64,000 nt of DNA from Marsupella aquatica (lineage: Eukaryota > Marchantiophyta). Each line of letters opens with the position of its first letter. Positions within the stretch are counted from its first letter, which is position 1. The notes beneath the pieces were generated by a model. That model was given only the letters and a program-made list of their open reading frames with translations. It did not search any database and had not been told where the DNA came from. Shown here one piece after another: positions 12,756 through 24,700 of this stretch. The stretch spans positions 21,762,001 to 21,826,000 of the forward strand of contig OZ316891.1 in assembly GCA_973895155.1 (NCBI GenBank), read 5' to 3'. The translations under genes were made by a program, and so were the position numbers.

Positions 12756-15700
12756 TAAACCCTTTTGATGGCTTTGATTAAAGCTGCTGTTGCATACCGT
12801 GAAGCTGGTAGAAAACAATTGAAGTCTTTTTCAAAACAAGTACTGTATAAAAATGGTAATTATGCAACAGCAGCTTTCGGCGAAGCAGGTTTAAGCAACA
12901 CAGTCAAAAGGGTATGCAATAGCAGCTTTAATCAAAGCCATCAAAAGGATAATTATGTAAGAGCAATGCCATGCCTAACGGCAAAAAAATGGAGTACAAG
13001 AGCAAGTCCCAGAGCAAGTTAGGATGGGTTTACCTCAAACTCCCTAGTAGAATAATCACAACTGAAGATACTTAGTTGAATCCGGGGTTGAATCCTGATA
13101 TGTCTAGTTAATCTGTACTAGAAATTGAGAACTCCAAGTTGTGTTGAATCAAATGGTTATACCTTGGTTCTTCAGCTGACCATAAACAATACGTTTGAAG
13201 ACCATCGCATAGGAACCATCTACCACCCCTACAGAACCAAGATACATTAAGTTGTCAGATGAACTACTGCATTTTGATAAACCTTAAAAAGAACCTAGCT
13301 TTCTTATAATGTGACAAGCATACTACGGCTTAGAGAACAAATTTCTAACCACAACACTTCAAAATCCAGAATTAGACTCCTGGACCAACATGAAAAGATC
13401 TCACTGGACGATCAATCTGTTAGGTAGAGACATAACTATTATCTCCAAGTTTCCCCATAAGTTCCACATAGTGATTAAGTCTTTACTTTGTTACTCTACT
13501 ATATAGGTTTTGACTCTCTGTTTTGGCTTTTTGTAAGTATGTGGTGTTGTGTTTGCAAATTGTTGTTGTGTTTGAATTTGGCATTGTGAGATGAAATCAT
13601 AGTGCTCAGGGTCTCCAGGAGCATTACCAGGACGGAGCTCAAATGCATTGTACGTTCTCAATAATAGATTAACACTTGAAAAGTTTGAGGAAAACCCTGG
13701 GTAGTTGTGAAAATAAGGGTATTTTGGTAGGAAGCACATCCATGAGGTTATAAATATCTCCTTAGGGATAGTTAGCTCAATGAATCTTTGTGTGACCAAA
13801 AGCTATTGGGAGACAAGAAATATCCTTCAAGAGGGCCTCTTCTTTTGCTCAAAATTATATAATTTCCAAAATCTTGATATTATTTTTAAGAAACCAAGGG
13901 TCATAGTCAAAGAAGGGGAGTGTCATTTTTCTATTTGTCCACAAATCATTATGCAATTTGATCATGTAAACCCTAAACCCTAAACCCTAAACCCTAAAGT
14001 CACACATAATAAAAATTGAAATGATTGCCTAAAGTAAATGATTAGTCATGGGGATTAGGGGCAGTCTAGGGGTGGGGGCCCTGTGCCCGGGCCCTCACTC
14101 TATGTATATTAAGTATATCGTTGTTATATGTAAAAAATTAATTTCTGATAACGTTTTACACCCTTAGGTGCCTTATAAAACTGGTGAAATCTATATTTGA
14201 AAACCCATTCAGGAATTATAATTAGGAAAACCCAACATAGGGCTAGCATACCAGATACACAAGTATTCCAAACAAAAGGATGCATACAGTCACACATACA
14301 ATTTATATAATTATGTTTGAATGACCAGTTTGGCCAAACTGGTCCCCAAAACTGGTATAGGCTCTAAGACAAAAGATCTGGACCTTTCAAGACTTTGATC
14401 TGTGCACTCCCCACAAAACTCTGAATCTGTCATACCAAAGCCTTTCCCAAACTTACCCCCTCACTAAACCCCCAAAACCCTTTTACCCCTGCTTTTACCT
14501 TAGGATAGGCGCACCCATTAAAATGGAAATATAAGGATTTGCCACATATTGCAAAGAGACCTTGCCACATGGACCACTTATACAATGACGCATGGCACAT
14601 ACATTATAAGACCCCTTCAGTCTGATTAATATGCCACCACTTTGGAAATATCTTTCTGACTTATAAACCCAAACTTGTATAAATTTGGAGGTTGGTTTGT
14701 TGTAATTTAATTATAAAAATTAGTCGGAATGGGATTAAAAACACCCTTCAAGTGGGCAAGTTATACTCATTCCCCAAAGTTAGCTCAATGAACAATCTGA
14801 GTTGGGTTAAGTTTTATGAAATGAAAGAAGTATCCTCGAACTAAACAACTCTATGGCAAGCAGAAACAATTGCCAAACTCTTGAGAGTCTGCGTTATGTA
14901 TTCCCATCATTCCCTAAGCGACCTGAGAAGTGACCTTGTTGTGACAGTTTCTATGAGGGTTTTATTTATGTCTTGTGGGTTAGCAATCACCAAAACCTGG
15001 AAAGGCCCAAGTTTGGAAGGTATTAGTCTCCACCCGACTGCCAGCCCGACTCTGCACCCCTAATACTTCTTGTACTTTGGAGTCAATTGTATTTATAATG
15101 ACAAATTGAATACTAAATTTTGATAGCATACCTCTTTGCAAATGAAACATAATCTTTATTCTTTCTTGATTCAGATAGGGTATGTTTGTCCGCATGCAGC
15201 AAACACAATATTTGTTTTTACTTGTTCTAGGAGGGAGACAGTGTCGGAGTCTTCTCTTTTATCATATGTGCTAAGTCAAGAATTTAACTAAGTTCTTTTA
15301 TTATTCTTTTCTCTTTTGTCATGTAATGCAGTCATTGCGCTTTCATTCCTTTACTATTCACTTTTTAAAGATTCTTTCCTCCTTTTCAACTTAAAAAATA
15401 GTTTAGTCATTGCCCTCTTATCTGCTTACTGTTCATTCTTTTATAAAATCACATTTTTCTACTTTTCAAGTAAAAACGTCATGTTTGCGTCTTTTCACTC
15501 TAACTCTATTTATTTTTTGCTTTCTTTGGCACATGACACTATTGTATGTAGTGAGGTACCCCCTCTTGGCCCTCCCTTGCCTTTGCCCATTGAACCACTA
15601 TGTTCACGGTTAACTAAGAGTTTTTCAGGTAATGAAAAGATATGTTACTCCTGACTCATTGGAGAGTCATTCATGTGACTGTGGTAAGTAAGTCAAAAGG

Positions 15701-16520
15701 ATTTGATGATAAGTAGCATAAGGACATTACAATTTAGTTCTATACCTAAAGAACTCAATTGTGCCATGGCTTAAGTTATTTAATCTCATGGTGTACATTA
15801 ATTTGCGCCAAATATAATTAATATACCCTTTCCCCAAATGTGACCCATTGTTTATGACCAAATGTTGGGGATCAGTAAGTTGGACTACTGTTTTGTGTAA
15901 GAGGATGCACGGTTATATCAATGGGAACTTCCACGTAACAGTTGGCTCCATTATCTTCGATCAATGTCTAGTGCCGACCATCTGAACAACTTGTGCCAAC
16001 TCAAGACTTTGAGGGAGGTTGGCACTAACCAATGCCACACTTTACAATGTCATATTTTTCAGTAGTGACACTAACCAATATGGCCTTGAACCATGTAAAC
16101 CAATAAGGCATCTCAAAGTTTCAAATAATGTGTCTCAAAGTTGCTTACATACAGACATCACAAGTTATGGACAGGCGGGTGGACAGTTTATGGGCAGAAC
16201 AAGTTATGAACTACCGAAGTCATAATTTATCACTTTTTGCCATAACAATTGGATATATGTCTTGATCATAAGTGAATGAAGAGGTTACTGAAAAATAAAA
16301 AATAAACCTTTTGAATAATTAAGTTTGTGCAAAAGCTATGGCCAGCCATCCTCCGCTTTTCCTTATGGCCAAGCCAAATTTGATGGCAAGGGTTCCCTCC
16401 ATTTCCTCTAACTTGAATTAATGTCCCATTTTTCAGTGCATGTCTCCCGCTCATGTTTTGGGTGAAAAGTTCACATTGAGTGGATTTCTTGTGCGCACTG
16501 CTGTGTGAGTGCCTGCAAGG
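12756..16520. other. Gene-poor stretch
   Basis: No domain found on either strand. A 102-codon minus-strand frame at 13799-13491 is unrecognised. A perfect 22-nt palindrome centred on TTTGGCCAAA lies at 14323-14344. The 15.3-15.65 kb stretch is pyrimidine-rich and gives hydrophobic translations that are probably spurious. Confidence 0.4.
13967..13999. repeat. Interstitial telomere-type repeat (CCCTAAA)4
   Basis: Four perfect CCCTAAA units in a row, the plant-type telomere heptamer. This is a short interstitial tract, not a chromosome end, because unrelated sequence continues on both sides. Confidence 0.9.
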
Positions 16521-16528
16521 TAGGGCGT

Positions 16529-16735
16529 GCTAGGTCAAGTAGCAAGTATAGTGGGAGTTCAAAATCTGGAATTCGATCTTATGAGTAAGGTGAGTTGCGG
16601 GAAAGTTTGGAGCGTGAGCTACATCAAGTTAGTTTGCTAGGTCAAGTAGCAAGTATAGTGGGAGCTCAAAATCTGAAGGTCAATCTTGTGAGTTGCGGGA
16701 AAGTTTGGAGCGAGAGCTACATCAAGTTGTGCTTT
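16529..16735. repeat. Tandem duplication of about 105 bp
   Basis: Two copies (about 16529-16633 and 16636-16735) share GCTAGGTCAAGTAGCAAGTA, then a GGGAGTTCAAAATCTG block, then GAGTTGCGGGAAAGTTTGGA. No coding role is seen. Confidence 0.85.
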
Positions 16736-17018
16736 GGTGGAAGTGCTGAGACCCTGAACTGTGAGTTGGAGCTGAAGAATGATTTGGACTCAACCGTGAG
16801 CTGGAGTTGAGCTAAGTTTTGGCAAGATGGAGCTGGAATACAGGACTGTGAGTCATTGCTGAGTGAGTGCTAGGACTGTGAGTAATCGCCGAGTGAGTGC
16901 TGCGCTGAGGTGACTTGATGTGAAAGTGATGGAGAATAGGTGAGCTAGCCTGTATGTGGAATGTATGTCGTCACTTTGCATCTATGTGTATAATTTTGAT
17001 ATCGACCAAAGTGAAGCA

Positions 17019-17155
17019 GAGCCTTGCTGCAGGGGTTTGCTAGCAGTTCCCATCACCTGCACTGTTTTTCATTCGTTTCTTCCAAGCAGAGCCTTGCCGC
17101 AGGGGTTTGCTAGCAGTTCCCATCACCTGCGCTGTTCTTTATTCGTTTCTTCCTG
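17019..17155. repeat. Tandem duplication of about 70 bp
   Basis: Two near-identical copies (about 17019-17085 and 17089-17155) start with GCAGAGCCTTGC and share GTTTGCTAGCAGTTCCCATC. Farther on, a diverged duplicate pair sharing TTGGACAGGAGCGCTGCATG lies at about 17614-17795 and 18056-18270. The region may be an untranslated part of an unrecognised transcript. Confidence 0.8.
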
Positions 17156-18269
17156 GCTCCCGGTTGTACTGGAGGATTGATGTTCCTTCAATCTCCTTCT
17201 CTGACTTGTCTTCCGATCTCAGTGTTTACTCAACAAGAAGTCTTGCTCATGGGCTTGTTTCAAAAGCATTTGAAAATCCTTTCCAACGATGCCTTAATCG
17301 CCTGTTTTCATCCAGTATTATTGAAAATCGTGTCACATTGACCCAGTCAACATTTATGCATTTTTCTGTGTCTAGCTATGTTATTTTTGCATTTTTTCGC
17401 CTACTTACGATTCATACTGCGTCTTCCTCTTTCTCTCAAAACCTGAGTGTCTAGGTTTGTTGGATGCGGCTTGACTTCTTCTTTCCAACGGTATAAAGAA
17501 TGACACATTTGGTTTCCAGATCTTCCTACTCCGTAACATTTACGTGCTTTCATTGGAGCTCTGCATGACAGCTACATTTTTTCTATTCTCCTAACACTAT
17601 GCCTGCTTCCGTTGGACAGGAGCGCTGCATGTCGGCGATGTATTTTATTGTTGCGCCTCTCCCAGAGAGCTAGTTTCTCCCAACAGGTATAGATCTCGGT
17701 TTTATTCTGAAGGTTATGTGATCGTTGGAAGCCAGGTACAGTAGTTCCCTATCTATTTTTAACGTTCTTAGCAATCTGATTGGAACAAGGATAAGACGAA
17801 TTGACCATACAGTGTTATTCAAACTTAGAAAGTTTGACAAAGCTTGCAATAGATTAGAATTTAATTCTCAATGTCGATGTCAGCCTGACAAAAACTAGAA
17901 TCTAGATCCATGCGTGAGATTATCTAACAAATGCCAAATTTTAAAACAATTCTGTAATCAGAAGGATAGCTACACAGCATAAAATTAAAATAGTAGTACA
18001 TTTGTCTTGTGTGTAGATGGACACATCTTCTTTATTCTTCTGATGTCATTTGTACTTCCATTGGACAGGAGCGCTGCATGTCAAATATGTAATTTAGTGC
18101 TGAGATCCTCCCAGGGATGCTATTCAGAGTTAAACTACTACTTCACCAACAACGTACTTCACCAACAACAGAAGGTAGATCTGGTTTTCATTACCAAGGT
18201 TATGTGATTGTTAGGAAGGTACTTCCCTGTCTATTTTAATATTCTTACCACTTTGATTGGAAGAGGAAT

Positions 18270-20600
18270 ATTGCTCTCCTAGTTTTACGTCAGACAACAC
18301 AAATTATGAAACTATAATGTACTCTACATATTGATTCATCACTTTGCTTCCGACATGTGTTCTAACCAAGAGCAATGGCATTGATAAATTGTCTTGTAGA
18401 CGTACATGAATATAATTTGTAAAGTTTTTTATGTGCATCTCATCGTTTTCTGCTGCATGCAATTAAATACTGTGGTGGGTTTGCCAAAGTTTCAGTTCAT
18501 TGTTTTAGCTTGTTGAAAATTATATTCACTATTTATCTTCTTTAGTGGTGGCCTTGTGATACTAAAGTTTGTTGCCTGGACATGTAGGTCCAAGACAACT
18601 TTGACTTCAACACAATAGAGTGAGCAACAGGCGTAGCCGTTGACAGTAAAAGCACAGGTCAGATTTGGGTATGCACTAAACTATTATTGGGCAACTGCAT
18701 ATAATTAGCCTCTACGTGCCAGAAGTCAGCCCTGTCAATAATGCTAAAGAGTCCATAGATCGAGTCACTCAAGGAGAGGTATCTTTGTTGGGACTGTGTA
18801 TGGATCGAGTATCAATTGCAAGCATTCTTAGCACAAGGCTTGGTTTCTGTGCAAAGACAACTCAGACTAGTATATGGACGTACGTAGAGTTTAAGAAATT
18901 AATCTAAAAATTTGCTGCTAATTCATAACTAATCAATCGATCATGGCAAGAAGCTGAATATTTAGTCTGATATATCGAGGGCTTAGTTTGAGGTAAATTA
19001 AAAATGACTAGATCAAATATTTTGGGCCAGATTCTGGGCCTTCTAAGATCTAGGAATTGATCTCAGTCAGTAAGGGTCGATAATGTATATATTGGCATAT
19101 ATGTGATTGAGTAGAGTAGAGTAGAGTAGAGAGGTCGGGGGGACGACTACCTGTGTCACAACATGAACTCATTTGTCCAACTTGCACGTCTTGGTCTAAT
19201 TTAACATTCACACTCTCACAGTCTGCAGTCTACCCGGCTGTCTACTCAGTTCAGTGTACAAGAATCAAGTGCCTTAGTTTCATTACGATGCTACATGTCG
19301 ATAATATGCTTGTCAGAGTGTATGCTTGGCTGTGCAAACAGACCCATTCAAACAATTAATGCAGCAAACTGTTGTTGCTTACTGTTGGCAGCCATGTGGA
19401 AGATAGTAGCTTAGAGCAACACTCAACAATAGAGTTTCCAAGCACGCGGTAGGAAGACTAAATTTTGGTTGTATGTTTTCATTTGGTTCTACAAATCTCA
19501 CATGCTTTTGATCAGATTGTCTTTTTTTCCCTTCAGAAGTGGTTGTTCTTTAAATTAGTGTTCCTTTGTCACCTCCGCCCTTGCTATTTGGGTGGATTGA
19601 CTCATTTGTTGATCATGCCTCTCAGTATTGAGTCGTGTTCTTGTAACTCTTTGTGATTGGTAAGAGTTTTAATGCTCAACTTTTGGTTTTGTTCCTTTGT
19701 GTGGTGCAGTATGCTGCGTAAAGGCGTGGAAGGCCAGGACTATTCTCACATGCTGTGTGAAGGCCAGGACTATTCTCAGTGGTAAGTGCTGCTACATGAT
19801 TATACTGTTGGACATCCTTAAGTCTCTATCGTTGTTTTGGAGCCTTTGTTAATTGGAAACTTCTTGTTATGGCATATCTGTTTGAATATATACCCTTTGA
19901 TATTGGCTTTGTGAGCACATGATGAAGTGTGATCTTGGATGTGTTTGGCAGTCTAGGAAGGTGGATCGCGCTACCCCTTCTCATCTCAATAACTGGCCTA
20001 AACGTGGCATATATCCCTTTTTCTAATCCCCATCAGCGCGGAGTTGTTGAGGCTTGAGCTGGTCTGAGCAGGGTTGCTGAGCTAACTTGAAGTGCACTTG
20101 ATCATAGGTAACCTGCCCTCAATCTCTGTAGTCCAGAGTGTGCTGAAGATTGCCATAGCAAGATTTGTCCTATTGTGCTTGACTATTCCTAAAGGTCATT
20201 TTATGTTCATTAACAATAACCAAAGTCTAAACTTGGAGGTCACAACTAAAAGTTTATGGAGGATTGTAATATCCCCTTCTTCCCACAATCCTAACTCAAT
20301 CCATGAATCCTTCAAGTAAGTTGTTACGGACTATACACCTTATCAAAGAAATCATCCCTGAGGCCAGCAGCTAAGTCGTTACGGCCAGTGCATTTCCTGA
20401 ATCCGTTCCATGTTGTGGAGTCCCAATAAAATCACTCCACTCCTAAGTCAGCTATCATTCCAGCAATCCCACTTTATGAAATGGATTGCATTTTATCCCT
20501 ACCAGCTCAAACCATGATGTGCAATTCAACTGTCTCTCACATCGTGTCCCCTTGGCCTCTCTGTGGTCAACTGAGCTAGCCTTCCTTTGAGGCAATACAT
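18270..20600. other. No supported gene; short microsatellite
   Basis: A GAGTA pentamer microsatellite lies at about 19109-19135 and a small GGCCAGGACTATTCTCA duplication at about 19733-19780. Open frames are all under 80 codons and show no domain. Confidence 0.45.
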
Positions 20601-20612
20601 TTATCAATTGCT

Positions 20613-21510
20613 GCATGAACCATGGCTTGTGCTGCGAAGCAAGTGACCTCGATTATCCTCCCAGTCGGCCCTGTCTCTGAAATAGATTTCCATGATTTCA
20701 TATAGCACAAACCATGGTTTGCACATCTTTATGTTAAGTCTAATTCCACCACTCTGACCTCAACTCACCTTCCTTTGAGGCATTACATTTTCCAAACCTG
20801 GTGCCTTGTACCTATCGTGGCACAAACCATGGTTCGTGCTGTGAAGGGGTAATATGTGACTCCCACTATCACAACTCACATCTGGACTTGGCTGTCCTTC
20901 CAGCCAACAATTTTCTAGCAAATGGATTTACATTTGTACTTGCAGCACAAACAAGGATTTGCACATCATGCATGTCCACCCAGTCCAATTTCTAATCTTA
21001 ATGAAGCTCAATTTTGCTTTCAAGGGCATGAACCATGGTTTGCTCTGAAGTTTATCTTCCTAGTCAATTTTTCTAGACCTTGTTGCACAAAGGGACCTAT
21101 TGATATCCGAGCCTTATTACTTCATGTTCATTTTGATTGTTAGTGTTGCCATTCATTTAAGGTGAAAGTCATATCATTTGCAGTGCAAACCATGGTTTGC
21201 ACTACTGAGAATAAGTATCACAAGCCCTCATTGCACGAATCTTGGTTTGCAGTGTCCCCATTGATTTGTCCTGAAGTTCATTCCCTGTAACCATTTGCAG
21301 AGCAAACCATGGTTTGCAGTACAAAGAATAAATACCAGTCACAGCTAGCTATCTTGCACGAACCTTGGTTTGCACTGTCCCAGTAGTCTTTGATTCAATT
21401 CATTTAGATTCAAAGCTAAATATTATTCCATGAACCTTTGTTTGCACTATCCCTAGTCATCTTTGATTTCATCTAGATTTAGAGCTTGCAGCATGAACCA
21501 TGGTTTGATG
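20613..21510. repeat. Set 1 palindrome array upstream of the long gene
   Basis: Eleven copies in 900 bp, each about 20 nt, at about 20613, 20705, 20820, 20945, 21026, 21183, 21232, 21300, 21355, 21429 and 21491. The copy at 21183-21202 is a perfect 20-nt palindrome, GTGCAAACCATGGTTTGCAC. Others differ by one to several bases (GCACAAACCATGGTTTGCAC, GCACAAACCATGGTTCGTGC). Part of the array is a longer repeat of about 117 bp (copies from 21183 and 21300). It ends about 190 bp before the start codon at 21703, so it is probably a promoter-proximal element or protein-binding array. Confidence 0.9.
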
Positions 21511-21702
21511 ATCTACATTTTGCCAGAATCCAAACTACTCTATGCTGTCCCTGGGAGAAAATTAAGTCAAACATTTCAAAATATCTGGTTTCTTTGAACA
21601 TTCAACATGTTCTTTAAAGAATATCCTTGACACATCTTGCCGACAGTATTCTTATGATCAAATTTGTTTTTGTTGTGAAGCAGAGCGAGAACGCACATAG
21701 TC

Positions 21703-24700
21703 ATGGCATCCGAAGGAGAAACTAGCAAGAAGAAGCGGAAGTCTTTGGAAAAAACTGATGGAAGCCCAAAAAAAAGGAAAGCGAAAGTTAGAAAGGGTGT
21801 CACAGGAGTGAATTCCATCACTAATTTTTGTGGGAGGAAGATGACATTGAAATCCACCATCACCGATACTGTTGTCCGAGTTGAACAGAAAGATATGAAG
21901 CACTGGGGAGTGGTGCTTGATAAGAATGTTCTTCGGATGTGCGTCGCTTCTGAAGAGGGGACTTTGGTATTGTCAGACTCTCGAATTCTCAGTTGTGTTT
22001 ATGAGAAAAATGTCAACCTGAAAGACTGTCAAGAGGCTTTGGTCCTTCTGGTCGAGGAGGATACCGTCGATGAATCACAAAACAATAGGATTTGCTATTG
22101 TTTCTCCATAGAGGTATTTGGGATGTTTGACCAAACATACATTGAGGCAAATTGTAGATTATCTCCGGAGGCATTCTCAACCATTTTGGATCCCACATTC
22201 CCAAAGGTTTCTACACTCATAAATGGCCCAAGCATTGAGAGGTACATGTTATCCATCTTGGCATGGGCAAAATGCACCTTCCCGGAAACATTTCGTGTTG
22301 GAAAGAAGGAGGAACTTGAGAAGCAATCCAAGTTTGAAACAGGAGAACTTCCAAAAGTGATCACTGGAGAAAACATTGGAGATCTTTGCAAGAGTTTCAA
22401 TGGTGTTTATAAAAAAGCAAACATCTTTGATAGTAGAGTTTTCAATGTTGAAAATTTGAAATGCCACATTGCACCCAATGTTGTAAAATGTAGAGGACAT
22501 GACCCTGATTACTCAAGGGACCTTGCCAACTCGATGAAATTTCAGTCGTTGGTAAATTTTGAGAAGCGGGTTTGTTTCCTCATCCCAGTGCTTTGGGATG
22601 AGAGCAGGAGCACTGAAGTTGGCTATTGTGGGACTCCATTGTCACACCCACCGATCCTTGATCAAATTGACAATTATCATTTTTGGATAATTGGAGGCCA
22701 GCACACAGTAATAGCTTACCGATTACTTTTGAATGATGAATCAGTGGATGCTGCTATTCATCAAAAATGCCTTACAATTGATGCCGTGATGTTTTGGGCA
22801 CCATATGATTTGGCTGGGAACCTGGTAATGATGGGATTATCAAAGACATTGAATCATGTCCATCACACAGCGATGGATGAATCCCAATTTTTCTTGATTG
22901 CAAGACAGGTCAGAGATATTTGGAAAAGTTATGGATGTCCTCCTTCAGAGACAAACAGCACCAAAGATTCAAAATGGAAGGTAAGAGTCATATATTTCAT
23001 AAGTTTATTTTTATTCTTGTTTAACTTCTGCTAGTGCATCTGAATGCAATAGAATGTGAAAAGTATAACAGTGTGAACCATGGTTCGTATCCACCTAATG
23101 ATTTTAGTTGTGTGTGAACAACACTTCTCAAAAGCAGCAATGATCGTCATCCCTTGGGCTAAAGAGGAGAATGGAAAATTTAATTTGGGTGAACTTGGAC
23201 CTTTCATCTTAAATATGATAGATTCCACCTTCAACTTGTGGATGAAAGTTTACGAGATGTCAAGAGAAGGAAAATTGGTTGCTTTCAATGGGTTCTTACA
23301 GAGAGATGTTATTAAGAAAGATTCTGCTCAAGGAGCTTGGGAGGTGGCACGAAGAACATTTCGGGATTTTCTTGGTGTTGAAGATGCAGTGTTGATGAAG
23401 ATTGCAAGGTATCTTCTTACCAATAAGAAGATCTCACTAATGAAGCAACGAAGTAGCGGAATTGCAAAGAAGATAGATGCAGTTCCTATCGAAGAAGATT
23501 TCATTGCTCTTGATGAGTATTGCGTTCAAAAGAAGCAGGATAAGGAGTTTGAGATACTGCTTTTGAAATATCTTGCAAAAGATAATATGCCTAAGGGGAA
23601 ACTACGAGCGTTGCCCATGGAGCAGAGAATCGAGAAGGTGAATGCAATGCGAGCTTTTTTTAAGCTTACTCCAGATAAAGTTGAAAAACTTTGAACTACG
23701 CTTGGACCTGCAGTAATCCCAAAATCATTAACGAAGAACACTGGAAATGACGAGTTGCAAAATCTTTTGCCTGGAGTTTTTAAGAGTTTGATATGGTCAA
23801 TCAGGGCTTCAGTGGATGGAAAAGGTAATCCGGTGGTTGTGAAACTTGACCCAAAACTTAGGTTTTGTTCAAATGAGGGATTTGGAACTCCTGCATTTTT
23901 TTGTCCAATCATCTTGGAATTGAAAGAAATGGCAACATTCATATTCTTGGATGCTACCATGATACCTGGAATAAGTCCCATGACACGGAAGACATATGAA
24001 GCATTCTTTGATGCAGCTTCTATGATTGGGTCCAAACCATCTCATGTCGTGGTAGTGATATCATCTGCGATCGACTCTTTCTTTGTGATGAGTGCCATTT
24101 CAGCACACCCACATTATGTTGCATTCACAACACAATACTGGACACAATCTCGACCGTCATCTTCTACATCGACAATTTATGATGTCAATTGTCTTTTTGT
24201 AACTTATGCATTCTTCAAAGTGTCATTCACTGAAGAATGTGAGGCAGATGAGATTTCTGGAAAAATTTTGTTAAGCTTTAAGAAAGCAGGATGTTTGAAG
24301 AATTATGAAGAGACAACAGAAGATGTTGCAGAGCAGACTCAGTTTGGGGAGAAAAGCAAGAGTTTCTATGATAACTTGACTTCTCAACTTGTCTCATTTG
24401 ACAAGTTTTCTGTCTGTTTTGGAGATGGCCGACATCTGATCCACTCCCTTTTGGTATGAGTTTTTAAACCCCAAACCTTACAGTTGAAAGTTCATTTAAT
24501 TATTCAACTATATTGAAATCCCAAGTATTAAAACTCAGTCTCATGGTTTTGCAGAACTTGGGAGCTCGGGTACGTTCATATTGTGACGAGTCTAATCACG
24601 AAGGACTTACGCAGTTCTTTTCTTCCACAAACAAGTTTAATCATGATCAGCCTGAAGAAGCATCATGTGAACTTCGAAGTATTTTAGAGAAAAATATTGC

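Noticed and set aside
12765-13022. 85-codon plus frame starting MMALIKAAVAYREAGRK
   Set aside because: No domain, and the surrounding 16-bp motifs are partly repeated; probably chance.
13967-13999. Chromosome end
   Set aside because: Only four heptamers, with unrelated DNA continuing on both sides.
20613-21510. CRISPR-like array
   Set aside because: Spacing is irregular (50-155 bp), the repeats are palindromic and variable, and the context is a plant genome.
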